Source: Phycisphaerales bacterium (lineage in GTDB: Bacteria > Planctomycetota > Phycisphaerae > UBA1845 > UTPLA1). From it: a DNA stretch of 64,000 nucleotides. Location of the stretch: contig JAKSDK010001243.1 in assembly GCA_022360095.1 (NCBI GenBank), forward strand, positions 28,104 to 92,103, given 5' to 3'. Positions 51,247-61,003 of the stretch are shown here, in pieces. The position numbers were made by a program, and so were the translations under genes. Position 1 is the first letter of the stretch; every line of letters begins with the position of its first letter. The notes under the pieces were generated by a model, which ran no database searches, was not told the DNA's origin, and saw only the letters and a list, made by a program, of their open reading frames with translations.

Positions 51247-53256
51247 TCATCCGTCCCCTGATTTGGCGTTTCCCCGAAGCGCTCTCGCTTTCCGGCGATG
51301 CTCGGCGGCCTTCGCCTTGTTTCCGAGACCCCGTTCATAAAGTTCGGCGAGGCGGCGATGCGCCTGGATGCTGTTCGGGTTTTGCTCCAAAGCAACGTTG
51401 AAAGCACGGGCAGCCCAAGCCAAGTGACCGGTTTCAGCGAGGGCCAGCCCCAAGTGGATGTGCGTCAGTGGACGATTATGCAGCAAGGCAATCGACTGCA
51501 TGTGTTGATGAACAGCCTCTTCCGGACGATTCATCGCTCGCAGCGCGACGCCGAGACCGTCGTGTGCAACCGCATCATCCGGGTCGTGCTTCAGCGCTTT
51601 GCGAAAAGCTCTCGCAGCCTCCCTCCACCGAGTTCGGTTCAAATAGGCACGGCCAATATGCGCCTGCAATCCTGGTAACAATGGAGAACATTTTTCAGCG
51701 GCCCGCAGGTTTCTCAAGGACGCCTTGTAGTCGCCGCGGCGGAAATTGATGATTCCCATATAGTAATTGGCTTGGGGCGCGTCTTCCTCGTCCTGAAGAA
51801 GCTCCTTGAGGGACGCCTCACACTTGTCCAACTCGCCGAGATCAAGCCAGCACGTCGCGATCATGATCTGAGTGCCCTTGTCATCCGGCTTCTTCTCAAG
51901 AATCGTTTCCCATTGCTCGAGTGCCTCCCTGGGACGCCCCGTCGCACTGTAAACCTGTGCAAGATTACGCATCCGATCCAGGACGACGTTTTCGACCTTG
52001 TCGGTTGAATCAATGTACCCCAGCGCCTGAAGACGCTCCAGGATCTTCTGGGACGCCCACGGGTCGTCCGAAACGCTATTCTCATCATGTGTCGCGACCG
52101 CGCCCTGATGCGCCGAACCGTTGCCCTCGTAAGTATCCACAAAGGTCGGTTCATGCTGGTGCTCTTCGAGAATCTGCGTTAGCACATGTCCGTCCATATC
52201 CTTGGCCGGCGACAAGCCGAGCAACCAAAGCACCGTCGGCGCAACGTCGAGCAAGGAGGCCCCATAGACCCGCTCATCTTTCTTGATGCCCGGCCCCCGA
52301 ATGGCCAACATTCCATAACGCCGGTGCCACGCAACCGGACGACCGTCCTTGATCTTGCTCGATCCCTCAGGTCGCAGGTGATCGGAATGAAACCCGTGGT
52401 CGGAGAGAATGATGATCGTCGTGTCGTCGCCGGCAAGCTGCATCATCCTGCCCAGCATCTTGTCGTGAAACTTGTAACACCCCTTCATCACATCCTTGTA
52501 CAAATCGAAGTCATGATCGCTGACGTGCGGCATCTTCGGCGGATAATATTCCATGAAGACGTGCCCGAAGCGGTCGATCGTATCGAAATACACACCCAGG
52601 AAGTCCCATTCCTGCTCCTGCATAAGCCACGTCGTCACCATCTGCACCGTCGCGCATTGAGCAAGCATGACGCGCAACTCATGAACGTTTTTGTCTTTGC
52701 GCGGATCAAGTTCCGCGGCACGCGGAATGAAATGGGCAACCTGAGCCTGGGTCGTGATCGCGGGATGAACGCGAAGCTGGCACGCCTTGTCAAGCAGTTC
52801 CGCAGGATAAACCGAACCCTTCACTTTCGGCCAAGGCTTGTTCGGCGCGTCCACGGCATGCGGAAAACGATCCGTGACGACAAAACCGTTGATTTTCTCC
52901 GCGGGATGACTCGCGAACCAGTTCACAACGCCGGCTTTCAGCCCATGATCGGAGAGAATGTTCCAGATCGCCTTACATTTTCTCGAAGTGCTCGTCACCG
53001 GACGACATTTGCCCGTCGTGCCGTCCGGCTCGGCAAAACCAAGGATGTCGTGCTTATCGGCATTCTTCCCCGTGGCAATCGAAGTCCAGAGAATCGGCGA
53101 GAGCATCGGCGTCAGGCTGGCGACGTTGCCCATCATACCCTCATTGACGAAGCGCTCGAGGTTGGGCATCTCCCCTGCCTCGATCAATGGCTCAATCAGC
53201 TTCCAATCAGCCGCATCCCAGCCGAGCAGAAGCACACGCTTTGTCAGACGCTGCAT
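51247..53256 (-). CDS. Alkaline-phosphatase-superfamily phosphodiesterase with C-terminal TPRs
   Basis: 669 residues from ATG 53256, chosen because the protein then starts MQRLTKRVLLLGWDAADWKL, the usual start of this type; upstream residues to 53373 are not family-like. Metal sites are in GWDAADW, PILWTSIATGKNADKHDILG, FDTIDRFGHVFMEYY and LSDHGFHSDHLRPEG. After about residue 440 the protein turns to TPRs (ALEQWETILEKKPDDKGTQI, WREAARAFRKALKHDPDDAV). No signal peptide is evident. This AP2_2/type I phosphodiesterase plus TPR form is common in planctomycetes; the substrate is unknown. Confidence 0.9.
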   Translation of the reverse strand: MQRLTKRVLLLGWDAADWKLIEPLIEAGEMPNLERFVNEGMMGNVASLTPMLSPILWTSIATGKNADKHDILGFAEPDGTTGKCRPVTSTSRKCKAIWNILSDHGLKAGVVNWFASHPAEKINGFVVTDRFPHAVDAPNKPWPKVKGSVYPAELLDKACQLRVHPAITTQAQVAHFIPRAAELDPRKDKNVHELRVMLAQCATVQMVTTWLMQEQEWDFLGVYFDTIDRFGHVFMEYYPPKMPHVSDHDFDLYKDVMKGCYKFHDKMLGRMMQLAGDDTTIIILSDHGFHSDHLRPEGSSKIKDGRPVAWHRRYGMLAIRGPGIKKDERVYGASLLDVAPTVLWLLGLSPAKDMDGHVLTQILEEHQHEPTFVDTYEGNGSAHQGAVATHDENSVSDDPWASQKILERLQALGYIDSTDKVENVVLDRMRNLAQVYSATGRPREALEQWETILEKKPDDKGTQIMIATCWLDLGELDKCEASLKELLQDEEDAPQANYYMGIINFRRGDYKASLRNLRAAEKCSPLLPGLQAHIGRAYLNRTRWREAARAFRKALKHDPDDAVAHDGLGVALRAMNRPEEAVHQHMQSIALLHNRPLTHIHLGLALAETGHLAWAARAFNVALEQNPNSIQAHRRLAELYERGLGNKAKAAEHRRKARALRGNAKSGDG

Positions 53257-53468
53257 TTGAAACCTCGGATGAACTAGGACGGCTTCCTTCCTTCGATCGC
53301 AGGAGGGACCCGCCACACATAAAGTACGCGTTGAACACCAGTATACTGAATAGTGAATCGACCCCGGTACCACCCAAGCAGTTCCGGGATCGATTCTCAG
53401 TGATAAGGAGCGGTAATGTGAGCTACGAAGGTCCTAAAAACCAGAGAGCGGAAAGCGACCTTCGCCGA

Positions 53469-54506
53469 TCAATTACTCAGCAACTCGTCAACCATAATCT
53501 GAATATCAAGACCATCGACCTGACAGTCGTCGTTCAAATCCGCAATCGGCCTTCCCGTGGCATCAACGGTCAATCCCGCCGAGTTCTGTGGACAGGCGTC
53601 GGCCGGATTAACGATGCCGTCATTGTCCAGATCTTCGTCGCACACGTCGCCGATGCCGTCGCCGTCGCCGTCCTCCTGACCGGGATTGGGAGTGGTCGGA
53701 CAATTGTCCACGTTATTCTGCACACCGTCGCCGTCGCAATCGTTCGGATCACCCGCGACGGGTTGGACGGTGCCCGATCCGGCAAGAATGGGCGTGTTTG
53801 GCGTCGTTTCATATCCCCACGCAAACGCATCCAGCATCCCGTCGTTCAAGTAAACCCCGATCCAGCCGTAGTGCGTCCCGTCGGCCAGTTCCATCGCGAT
53901 GCCGAGATAGTTCTTGACAGGGCTGTCGTTCAGCGCTGAGCAGATGGTGCCATAGGGAGACATCGTGTTGTTGTAAGCCGTGCCGAATGAAAAGATGAAG
54001 TTGTAATAGCTGGGAACGTTCGTGCCGGTTTTCTCGGCCATCACATATTGACACGTGGCGTCCTGATACTCCAGTTCAAGCTGGCTGTTGAGGTAGGTGT
54101 AATAAGGGTAGCTGGGAAGCGCCACGTACTCACGGCCTGCAAAGACCGTCGTATCCCGACAATCGACCGGCGCATAATAGGCATCGTAGCAGTAACCGGC
54201 GGTGATCGTGCGCGCAACAAACTCAGTCGAGTAGCTGGACGCCCCCGGAAAAGCGGGATCCGGTTGGCTGAGATAGTCTTTCGTGACATCCAGGGTGCCG
54301 AAAACGAAGGTGCTGCCCGTGCTTTGCCAGTTGAAATGACAAGGTCCCGGCGGGTTCTCGAACTTAATCGGCTCGCCGTAGGCCTGTGTCCCGCCGGCAA
54401 TCGCCACGCCGGCCGCCAGGGCCTGCTTTGCCCGAGACTTATGAGCGCGGGAACGTCGTCGTCGCTCTGACTTCTTCTTCTCATGCCGAAGTTTCTTGGA
54501 CATCAT
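53469..54506 (-). CDS. Secreted protein with TSP3 and dockerin-like C-terminus
   Basis: 345 residues from ATG 54506 with GGAGG 6 nt upstream. The N-terminus is unusually basic for 30 residues ([20 protein letters not shown]) before a short hydrophobic [16 protein letters not shown], an extended signal peptide type seen in planctomycetes. The body (about 50-255) is a beta-rich domain ([37 protein letters not shown]) of unknown role. The last 90 residues have TSP3-like calcium repeats ([29 protein letters not shown]) and a dockerin-like end ([19 protein letters not shown]). Confidence 0.85.
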   Translation of the reverse strand: MMSKKLRHEKKKSERRRRSRAHKSRAKQALAAGVAIAGGTQAYGEPIKFENPPGPCHFNWQSTGSTFVFGTLDVTKDYLSQPDPAFPGASSYSTEFVARTITAGYCYDAYYAPVDCRDTTVFAGREYVALPSYPYYTYLNSQLELEYQDATCQYVMAEKTGTNVPSYYNFIFSFGTAYNNTMSPYGTICSALNDSPVKNYLGIAMELADGTHYGWIGVYLNDGMLDAFAWGYETTPNTPILAGSGTVQPVAGDPNDCDGDGVQNNVDNCPTTPNPGQEDGDGDGIGDVCDEDLDNDGIVNPADACPQNSAGLTVDATGRPIADLNDDCQVDGLDIQIMVDELLSN

Positions 54507-54838
54507 GAATCCTCCAAGGGTTGGTGCAAGTCCCTCTCCTTTATCGGGGTTCGCTTGTTACGAGTCCGCCACTCTTTTTTCGTCGAATGAAAACAAGAGC
54601 AAAGGTGGACCCCACAAACAGGCCCGGGAACCGATCTGATAAAGACAATCCCCAAAATGCGTTCACGCTGCCTTGTCAGATGAATCCCACTTTCAGAAAA
54701 CCTCTACGACCGAATGACGGCCATCTAAAGCGAGATTCAAAAAAAGACATAGATAGTTTTCAAACTCGAATGAGCACGCCGTTTCATGCATCGCCGGACG
54801 TGCATTCTCGGGCGTGGCGGCTTCCCCCCGCTCAACGT
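54507..54838. other. Intergenic region, no gene seen
   Basis: About 330 bases between two minus-strand genes. Apart from the ribosome-binding site of the 53469-54506 gene at its left edge and an A-rich stretch near 54735-54765, I see no long frame, hairpin or repeat worth naming. It probably holds the promoter for the secreted-protein gene. Confidence 0.5.
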
Positions 54839-55276
54839 TCATCCACCACCGGATTCGGATTCAGAAGGGCCTCGCGTGGGTCCGGACAATCCCGACGCAC
54901 GCGGTTTGAGCTCTTCCTTCGAGTTGCCGCTCCCATCCCCGGGTTCCCAGGTCGGATAACCGGGAGGAAGCGGAATCACGGCGCCGCCCTCGCAGACGCG
55001 AAGACATTCAGGCGCACTACACTGAGGGCAGGTGATGAAGTTTCCTTCCTTATTCGCCTGCACAATCTCCCTGGTATAGTCTCTCAGATTCATTTGAAAA
55101 ACGTTGTCGCAAACGCCGCATCGAACGTCGCACATCACATCGGGGTCAAGGCTTGCGATAAGATCAGCCTGATAGCCGACCCTGCCTCTGTCCCAGCCAA
55201 AATAAAGCGACAGACCCGTTGAGACGACCAATATGCAAAGCAAGATCTTCATTGCATTGCTTCGCTTCATCATCAT
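54839..55276 (-). CDS. Small membrane-anchored protein with paired CxxC motifs
   Basis: 145 residues. The start has several Met (MMMKRSNAM), then a signal anchor (ILLCILVVSTGLSLYFGW). The following part has C-D-V-R-C-G-V-C (MCDVRCGVC) and ITCPQCSAPECLRVC, a four-cysteine zinc-ribbon-like knuckle outside the membrane. The tail is Pro/Gly/Ser-rich. Not recognised. It is 43 nt downstream of the pseudopilin stop on the same strand, so may work with it, as small neighbours of planctomycete pseudopilin genes often do. Confidence 0.7.
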   Translation of the reverse strand: MMMKRSNAMKILLCILVVSTGLSLYFGWDRGRVGYQADLIASLDPDVMCDVRCGVCDNVFQMNLRDYTREIVQANKEGNFITCPQCSAPECLRVCEGGAVIPLPPGYPTWEPGDGSGNSKEELKPRASGLSGPTRGPSESESGGG

Positions 55277-55319
55277 TTGATTCCCTTCAAAATGCCTAAG
55301 AGATACACCGCCTCATGAC

Positions 55320-56255
55320 CTATTCTTCCACAGGGTCCTGAATCGCGGGCGCCGGCATGGCGTCATAGCGAAATCCGGAGCCGCGCATCGCGATCTGATA
55401 GAGCCCGGGAGTGTTCCCGTCGTAATCCTGAAACTGAAAAGGATCGTACAAACTACGTCTCAAGCAGGTGATCGACGCCGCGTGCCCGTCGGCGAAAGCC
55501 GCATTGAATCGCCCGACTTGCTTATGCCAGCCGGGCACGTCCGCGGGGATCGTCGGCGGACCGTTTGCTCTGCGCCACTGAATTGTGCTCATCAACGCAT
55601 TTCCAAAAGGATTCTCGTGAAACAGCAACATCTCGCCGGTTTGAGGAATCATCGTGGACGGCCTGAGAAAGCTGCCGATCTTGAACATTCCGCCGAATGA
55701 CAAGCCGATAAAGTCACCCCTGTAGCTGTTTCCCACGGCCTTGAAAATCCCGTCCTTCTGGAAAACAACAGAGTCGATCTCATTTGAAAGCTGCCAGTTC
55801 GGCGTCTCAATCGCAACGCCTGAATCGGAAGGACAATGAAATAATTCGAAGCTGTTTCCGTTCCCGGCATATTCGTCCGGGATTTCCGTTCCAAAGAGCA
55901 TTCGATTCAGCGGGCGCGTCTGCGCTCCGGCGCCGGGCGGCCCCCAGATTTCCCAGCCCATGCGGCGCACCCCGCCGACGCCGTTCGCACCGCCGAAATC
56001 CCAACTGCCGTCGTTCACAAAAGCGTCCGTCACCGTCGTGCACCCCTGCAAGCGATCGTACGCATCTTGCAAACTGTACGCCGACGCAAGAGCAGCCTGC
56101 TCTTTGAGGTTCGCCAGGCACTTGACTTTACGCCCTCTTTCACGAGCCCCCGACAGCGCAGGCAAAAGTATCGAAATCAGCAGAGCGATGATTGAAATGA
56201 CGATCAATAGCTCGATCAGTGTAAAACCTTCCCGACGATGTTGAGAGCTTGCCAT
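55320..56255 (-). CDS. Type II/IV pseudopilin-like protein
   Basis: 311 residues from ATG 56255; a TTG at 56303 would add 16 residues before the leader. The prepilin signal is [20 protein letters not shown], with the cleavage Gly and Phe-Thr-Leu-Ile-Glu at +1 to +5, followed by the hydrophobic helix. The body has YGNxNS-like stretches and ends with [13 protein letters not shown], the H-X9-DG-type motif of the pseudopilin family greatly expanded in planctomycetes. Probably part of a secretion or surface filament; assembly genes are not in the window. Confidence 0.9.
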   Translation of the reverse strand: MASSQHRREGFTLIELLIVISIIALLISILLPALSGARERGRKVKCLANLKEQAALASAYSLQDAYDRLQGCTTVTDAFVNDGSWDFGGANGVGGVRRMGWEIWGPPGAGAQTRPLNRMLFGTEIPDEYAGNGNSFELFHCPSDSGVAIETPNWQLSNEIDSVVFQKDGIFKAVGNSYRGDFIGLSFGGMFKIGSFLRPSTMIPQTGEMLLFHENPFGNALMSTIQWRRANGPPTIPADVPGWHKQVGRFNAAFADGHAASITCLRRSLYDPFQFQDYDGNTPGLYQIAMRGSGFRYDAMPAPAIQDPVEE

Positions 56256-56670
56256 GTGCTGAACACCCCTTGATTTCCCGACCGAGCGTCGTGGATCAAG
56301 CAATCCAGGCCGCCCGGGTCATGCAAACACACGATGAGTCCGCCGCGATGACGGAATCAGAGTTGATTAAACAATCAGAACACCGGTGGAAACCACCTCA
56401 GTTCAGGCACCTATACGGTGCGATCGGAGCGATCTAAAACGAACATCGCCGACAATATTGACCATTATACCACTGCCCGATGGGACACGAGGTTCATCCC
56501 GGCTGATCAACCAATACATTTTCGGACAGTCAAAAGAAACCCTTTTAGATTCCCATGCACCTCCCGTATAAATGATGAAGGTAGCCCGTATTAGGCCGGG
56601 ACCGTCTCGGACGCCTGACCGATCGGGATAGCCATCTGGCAGATGCCGCGGCAGAAAATAGGATACGGCC
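56256..56670. other. Divergent intergenic region
   Basis: About 415 bases between the pseudopilin (minus) and an ECF sigma gene (plus). It must hold both promoters. TATAAA at 56569-56574 in an A+T-rich patch is a candidate -10 element for the plus strand, without a convincing -35. No gene or repeat is seen. Confidence 0.45.
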
Positions 56671-57258
56671 TTGCTCGCTTCAAACGAATTTCCGGATACG
56701 CATCCCTCCATGCTCGCGGCCATGCAGGCTGAGAGCGGAGGCTCCGGCTGGCTGGAGTTCTACCAGCGATATGCGCCGGCGGTGTTTCGCGTCGCGCGCT
56801 ATCGGGGACTTGATCGACACGATGCAGAGGACATCGTGCAGCAGGCCATGCTCTCAATATCCCGTCACATTGACTCGTTCGAATACAGCCGTGATCGTGG
56901 ATTGTTCCGAAACTGGGTTCGGCAAATCGCTGAAAACAAAATCATCGATTTTCTTCGCAGCCGTCGCGCAATCAGCCACACTTGCGAGTCCGGCGCTGAA
57001 CCGCTCGATCAAAGCCCTACGCTCGATGAACTCTGGACCCGTGAGTGGAAACTTCAGGATATTCTCTTTTGCATCGACGAATGCCGGCGAGATATTGCAC
57101 CCAGGACCTTCGACGCCTTCTGCATGTACGTCGTCGAGGGGGTTTCCGCGAAGGAAACAGCAGAACGCACAAGAATGACCGTTGACCAGGTTTACGTCAC
57201 GCGGAACCAGGTTCTGAAACGAGTCCGCAAACTGATGGCCAAGCTTGATGCGGAATAG
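56671..57258 (+). CDS. ECF-family sigma factor (paralogue of 1361-1969)
   Basis: 195 residues from TTG 56671, preceded by AGGA. This non-ATG start is supported because the resulting N-terminus (NEFPDTHPSMLAAM) aligns with that of the sigma factor at 1361-1969. Region 2 is HDAEDIVQQAMLSISRHIDS and FRNWVRQIAENKII; region 4 is EGVSAKETAERTRMTVDQVY followed by VTRNQVLKRVRK. The stop overlaps the following kinase gene, a tighter link than in the other two pairs. Confidence 0.9.
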   Translation: MLASNEFPDTHPSMLAAMQAESGGSGWLEFYQRYAPAVFRVARYRGLDRHDAEDIVQQAMLSISRHIDSFEYSRDRGLFRNWVRQIAENKIIDFLRSRRAISHTCESGAEPLDQSPTLDELWTREWKLQDILFCIDECRRDIAPRTFDAFCMYVVEGVSAKETAERTRMTVDQVYVTRNQVLKRVRKLMAKLDAE

Positions 57259-60226
57259 AGACCGACTCAGGAAGATGCCGGCCTTCCAGGGAACGAAAGA
57301 ATCGGATCAAATGGACGAAAACCGGAAAGAACGACTTGGCTCCGGGCTTCTGAACACATCGCACACCGACGAAACGCCCCGGAACGAAGTGAAGGCGGAT
57401 CCCGCGAACTCGATGGACGACGAACTGGCCGACGAGATCCGTTGTGCCCTGACTCTACGATCAAAACACCGATTCGACATCGCAAGATCCGTCACGAAGC
57501 TCAATCAGCTGTTCGAAGACTATCAGATTATTCGCGAAATCGGCCGTGGCGGAATGGGGATCGTCTATGAGGCACACCAGGTCAAGCTCGACCGCAAGGT
57601 CGCCTTGAAAATCCTTCCGGCGTTACTTGGCGCCGTGCATCCTGAGACCGCGGATCGATTTCGGCGAGAGGCCATGCTCGCCGCACAACTGCAGCATACG
57701 AACATTATTCCCGTGTACGATTTCGGTGAGGTCGACGGCACGCTCTATTATGCAATGGAGTTAATCAACGGCCGTTCGCTCCGAGGAATCCTTAAGGAAA
57801 TCGAGGAAAGCGGTGCCATCGATGTCGTGTTGGGCGTCACGTCCTCGGACAATAACGCCCCCGCCGCCGCTGACGCCTCACCAACGCGCGTGGGCGCATC
57901 GAATCAATCGGACCGAGCTTACTTCAGACAAGTGGCATCCTGGATCGCGGAGATCGCCGAGGCACTCGAGTATGCCCATGATCGCGGTGTCATTCATCGA
58001 GATGTCAAACCCTCGAACTTACTCCTCGCAACCGGTGGACGGCTCATGCTTTCCGATTTCGGCCTCGCTCGGCCCGCGCAAGACGCCACCTTGACGTTCG
58101 ACCAGGCCGTCATGGGAACTTGCCGGTACATGAGCCCGGAACAGCTTGACAAGGACGAAGAGGACATTGATGGGCGTTCGGACCAATACAATCTCGGGGC
58201 GACACTCTATGAACTGTTGACGTTCAGGCCGATGTTTCCGGGGCGAGACCAATGGGAGATTATTCAGAGCATACTCGATGACGAACCGACTCCGCCCCGA
58301 AGGCTTGTCCGCCAGGTCCCACAGGAACTCGAAGTCATCTGCCTCAAATCCGTCGCGAAGAATCGAAGCGATCGATATGCAAACGCCCAGGCACTGGCCG
58401 ACGATCTAAGACGCTGGCTCCTCGATCTGCCGATAACGGCGCAGCGCCCCCCCATCGCAACGCGCGCGATCAAGTACTTGCGCCGCCGGCGTGTCGGCAC
58501 CCTGCTTTCTCTCCTGTGCCTGACGATAAGCATCGCCGCCGGCGTCTACTACACGAAATACCGATCGTCACAACGAACCGTGATTGTCGCGGAGGCACGC
58601 GCCGAAGAGCAGGTGACAAGACTCATGTTGTTTCAGGCGCAGTCCGACTACAACGCGGTACGGCTTGAGACCGGTTTGAAACGCGTCGAAGCAGTCTTGC
58701 GAAGACAGCCGGATTGTATTGAGGCGCTGCTGCTTCGCGGAAAGTTCCTGAGGGCGCTTGGACGCAACGACGACGCAATCCGACATTTCAAGGAAGTGGT
58801 GGACCAACGGCCCGATCATTGGGCAGGTCATTATGCCCTGGCACTCGCTTACAACCAGGCCGGCAACGAACTGGCGGTGGACCATCGACGAGAAGTCGAA
58901 CGCCTAAAACCGGAAACTGCGCCCGCGTATTATCTGAAAGCACTCTTTGAAACCGACCCGCATCGGGCGATCACGCTCCTCAACGCCGGCCTGGATCTTA
59001 GCCCAGGCCGAATAGAACTCGTCATGGCCAGGTCCGACCGATACCGGGAGTTGGGACGATACTCGAGCATGCTGGTCGACGCCGAACAGGCGGTCGCGCT
59101 GAAACCCGGCTGGTCAAACTCGCATGCTCGCAAAGGGCAGGCGCTGTTTCTCTTGGGCAGATTTCAGGAGGCGATCCGAGCCTATAGCCGTGCAATCAGC
59201 CTGGATCCCAAATTCGCAATGTGGTGGAGCAACCGTGCATCCTCGAGTCACGAAATCGGAAACTACATGGAGGCCATCGCAGATGCCGAAATGGCCATCA
59301 ATCTGGACCCGCATGAAAGCCTCTATCACATCGTGCGAGGCCGGGCACTCACGGCCTTCGGCGATCGGAAAGCGGCCATGATCAGCATCAATCGGGCCAT
59401 TGAGCTTGGGCCTGATGAAGCCCGGGGATATCTTGAAAGAAGCGTCCTGCACGAATACGACAATCGCTGGGAAGACATCATAGACGATAGTAAATTTGTG
59501 ATTCAGTTCGCGCCCGCGGACGTTCGGGGATATCATAACACTGCGATTGCCCTCATGCGGATCGGGCGGTATGAAGAAGCGATTAATTCGCTCACGTCCG
59601 CACTCCATGTCGCACCGGACGAATGCAACCACCACCGCATTCGAGCTGAGGCCTTCCTCTTACTGGAACGCTATGAAGAAGCCATCGCCGATTTGCGCGA
59701 GTTCACGCAGAGAAACCCCGCACATCGCTTCTCCGCAATGCAATTGGCGATCGCACTGGAACTCATTGGCAAACCGGACGAAGCGGTCTTGGAGTATCAG
59801 CGCGCAGCCCAGGCCAAGGAATCTTCGCTACGGGCATATGCTCGCCTATGGAATCGCATCCTGGAGTTGAAACAAGGCCGATCATTCGCCGCCGGACTCA
59901 GATGGACCACGGACGATCCTTCTGATCGCAGATCGGCCTGGATCACGGCCTTGAATGAAATCCTGGTCGGCCGCGCAACGGCGGACGACGTTCTGACAGA
60001 ATCGTCGACGGCATGCAAGGTCTTTGAGGCTCATTATTGCATGAGCGTCCGTGCGGCCTACGAGAAAAAGCGAGAGCAGGCGGCTGAACATCTCCGAATC
60101 GCAATGACACTGGGCCGATGGCGACCGAAGGGCCTGACGGTACCAAAGAGCGAGTCCTCGATGGATCTCCAGGAGGATTCCACAACTCCGTCCAGTGAAA
60201 TCATGCAGAGTGACTTGTCACCATGA
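57248..60226 (+). CDS. Membrane Ser/Thr protein kinase with TPR array
   Basis: 992 residues from ATG 57248, which overlaps the sigma stop; ATG 57311 (MDENRKERLGSG) is a possible later start. No zinc finger precedes the kinase, unlike the paralogue at 1-1271. The kinase has G99-R-G-G-M-G104, VALKILPAL, HRDVKPSN at H250, DFGLA at D270 and MSPEQ. An insert of about 45 residues (residues about 180-225) precedes the HRD loop. A membrane helix (VGTLLSLLCLTISIAAGVYY) near 416-435 is followed by about 500 residues of TPRs (HYALALAYNQAGNELAVDHR, AIRAYSRAISLDPKFAMWWS). Likely senses outside proteins with TPRs and controls the coupled sigma factor; inferred. Confidence 0.92.
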   Translation: MRNRDRLRKMPAFQGTKESDQMDENRKERLGSGLLNTSHTDETPRNEVKADPANSMDDELADEIRCALTLRSKHRFDIARSVTKLNQLFEDYQIIREIGRGGMGIVYEAHQVKLDRKVALKILPALLGAVHPETADRFRREAMLAAQLQHTNIIPVYDFGEVDGTLYYAMELINGRSLRGILKEIEESGAIDVVLGVTSSDNNAPAAADASPTRVGASNQSDRAYFRQVASWIAEIAEALEYAHDRGVIHRDVKPSNLLLATGGRLMLSDFGLARPAQDATLTFDQAVMGTCRYMSPEQLDKDEEDIDGRSDQYNLGATLYELLTFRPMFPGRDQWEIIQSILDDEPTPPRRLVRQVPQELEVICLKSVAKNRSDRYANAQALADDLRRWLLDLPITAQRPPIATRAIKYLRRRRVGTLLSLLCLTISIAAGVYYTKYRSSQRTVIVAEARAEEQVTRLMLFQAQSDYNAVRLETGLKRVEAVLRRQPDCIEALLLRGKFLRALGRNDDAIRHFKEVVDQRPDHWAGHYALALAYNQAGNELAVDHRREVERLKPETAPAYYLKALFETDPHRAITLLNAGLDLSPGRIELVMARSDRYRELGRYSSMLVDAEQAVALKPGWSNSHARKGQALFLLGRFQEAIRAYSRAISLDPKFAMWWSNRASSSHEIGNYMEAIADAEMAINLDPHESLYHIVRGRALTAFGDRKAAMISINRAIELGPDEARGYLERSVLHEYDNRWEDIIDDSKFVIQFAPADVRGYHNTAIALMRIGRYEEAINSLTSALHVAPDECNHHRIRAEAFLLLERYEEAIADLREFTQRNPAHRFSAMQLAIALELIGKPDEAVLEYQRAAQAKESSLRAYARLWNRILELKQGRSFAAGLRWTTDDPSDRRSAWITALNEILVGRATADDVLTESSTACKVFEAHYCMSVRAAYEKKREQAAEHLRIAMTLGRWRPKGLTVPKSESSMDLQEDSTTPSSEIMQSDLSP

Positions 60227-60261
60227 CAATCCGACGCCTGGCAGGACATGCACGGCATGCC

Positions 60262-60807
60262 TTACGGAGCGACGGTTTGCGCTCCAGTCTTGCTCCCATC
60301 ATGACCAGACACGAGAACTGGAATCGTAGCGCGAGTCAGTGCGACGCTTTCCATGCCACGCTTCAACTCCGAAAGCTGTCTCGCGACTTCTTTTTCACGT
60401 CGCATCTTCAAGAAAAATCGGTCCTGCGAATCGCCATACTTGCGAAAGCGGGCCTCCAACTCAAGGCTTGAGCGATAAGCCTTGCCTCGAAGGCAAATGG
60501 GAGCCAAGTGAGAAGCTGTGCTGATTGAATCGAGGTTGATCCTGATGTTCCTTTCGTCAAGGTCCCAGTCACGCACTTCATAAAGTCTGAGTTTGCGATC
60601 CCAAGTGCTGCAACAAGCAAAGAGCCCCGTCTTGTCCGGATTCAGTTCGAGCCGGCACCAGGTTTCCGGGCCGTCATTCATCTGGCCGACATAAACACCG
60701 GCAACATCCTCTGTTAGCGGTGGAGCGGCTCGTATTGTCAAATGAGATGCACAGCCGACTTGGAGAAGTAAGATGGAGTAAAGTGCAACTACACCTTGCG
60801 CCTTCAT
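60262..60807 (-). CDS. Small lipoprotein of unknown function
   Basis: 181 residues. The signal peptide (VVALYSILLLQVGC) ends in lipobox LQVGC. The mature part has DVAGVYVGQMNDGPETWCRL and YEVRDWDLDERNIRINLD, a pattern of alternating strands suggesting a small lipocalin-like or beta-sandwich fold, then FRKYGDSQDRFFLKMRREKE. Not matched to a named family. It is convergent with the kinase gene and lies downstream of the TSP3 giant on the same strand. Confidence 0.72.
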   Translation of the reverse strand: MKAQGVVALYSILLLQVGCASHLTIRAAPPLTEDVAGVYVGQMNDGPETWCRLELNPDKTGLFACCSTWDRKLRLYEVRDWDLDERNIRINLDSISTASHLAPICLRGKAYRSSLELEARFRKYGDSQDRFFLKMRREKEVARQLSELKRGMESVALTRATIPVLVSGHDGSKTGAQTVAP

Positions 60808-61003
60808 TGTTTCTTCCGTCAGATGACGCCTCCGAAAAACAGACAGCCGTCAGCCCTGCGGACCGCCAGCCGGCTCGATACGCCGACGAACAATCGACAA
60901 TACGGCAAATATCGTCGCCTTCTTATACTCAGGCAGGGTGGCCGCGTCCACCCTGCACGAGTACCCGAGTTATGAATTGATTCGTCTCCTCCCGCATACT
61001 TGC

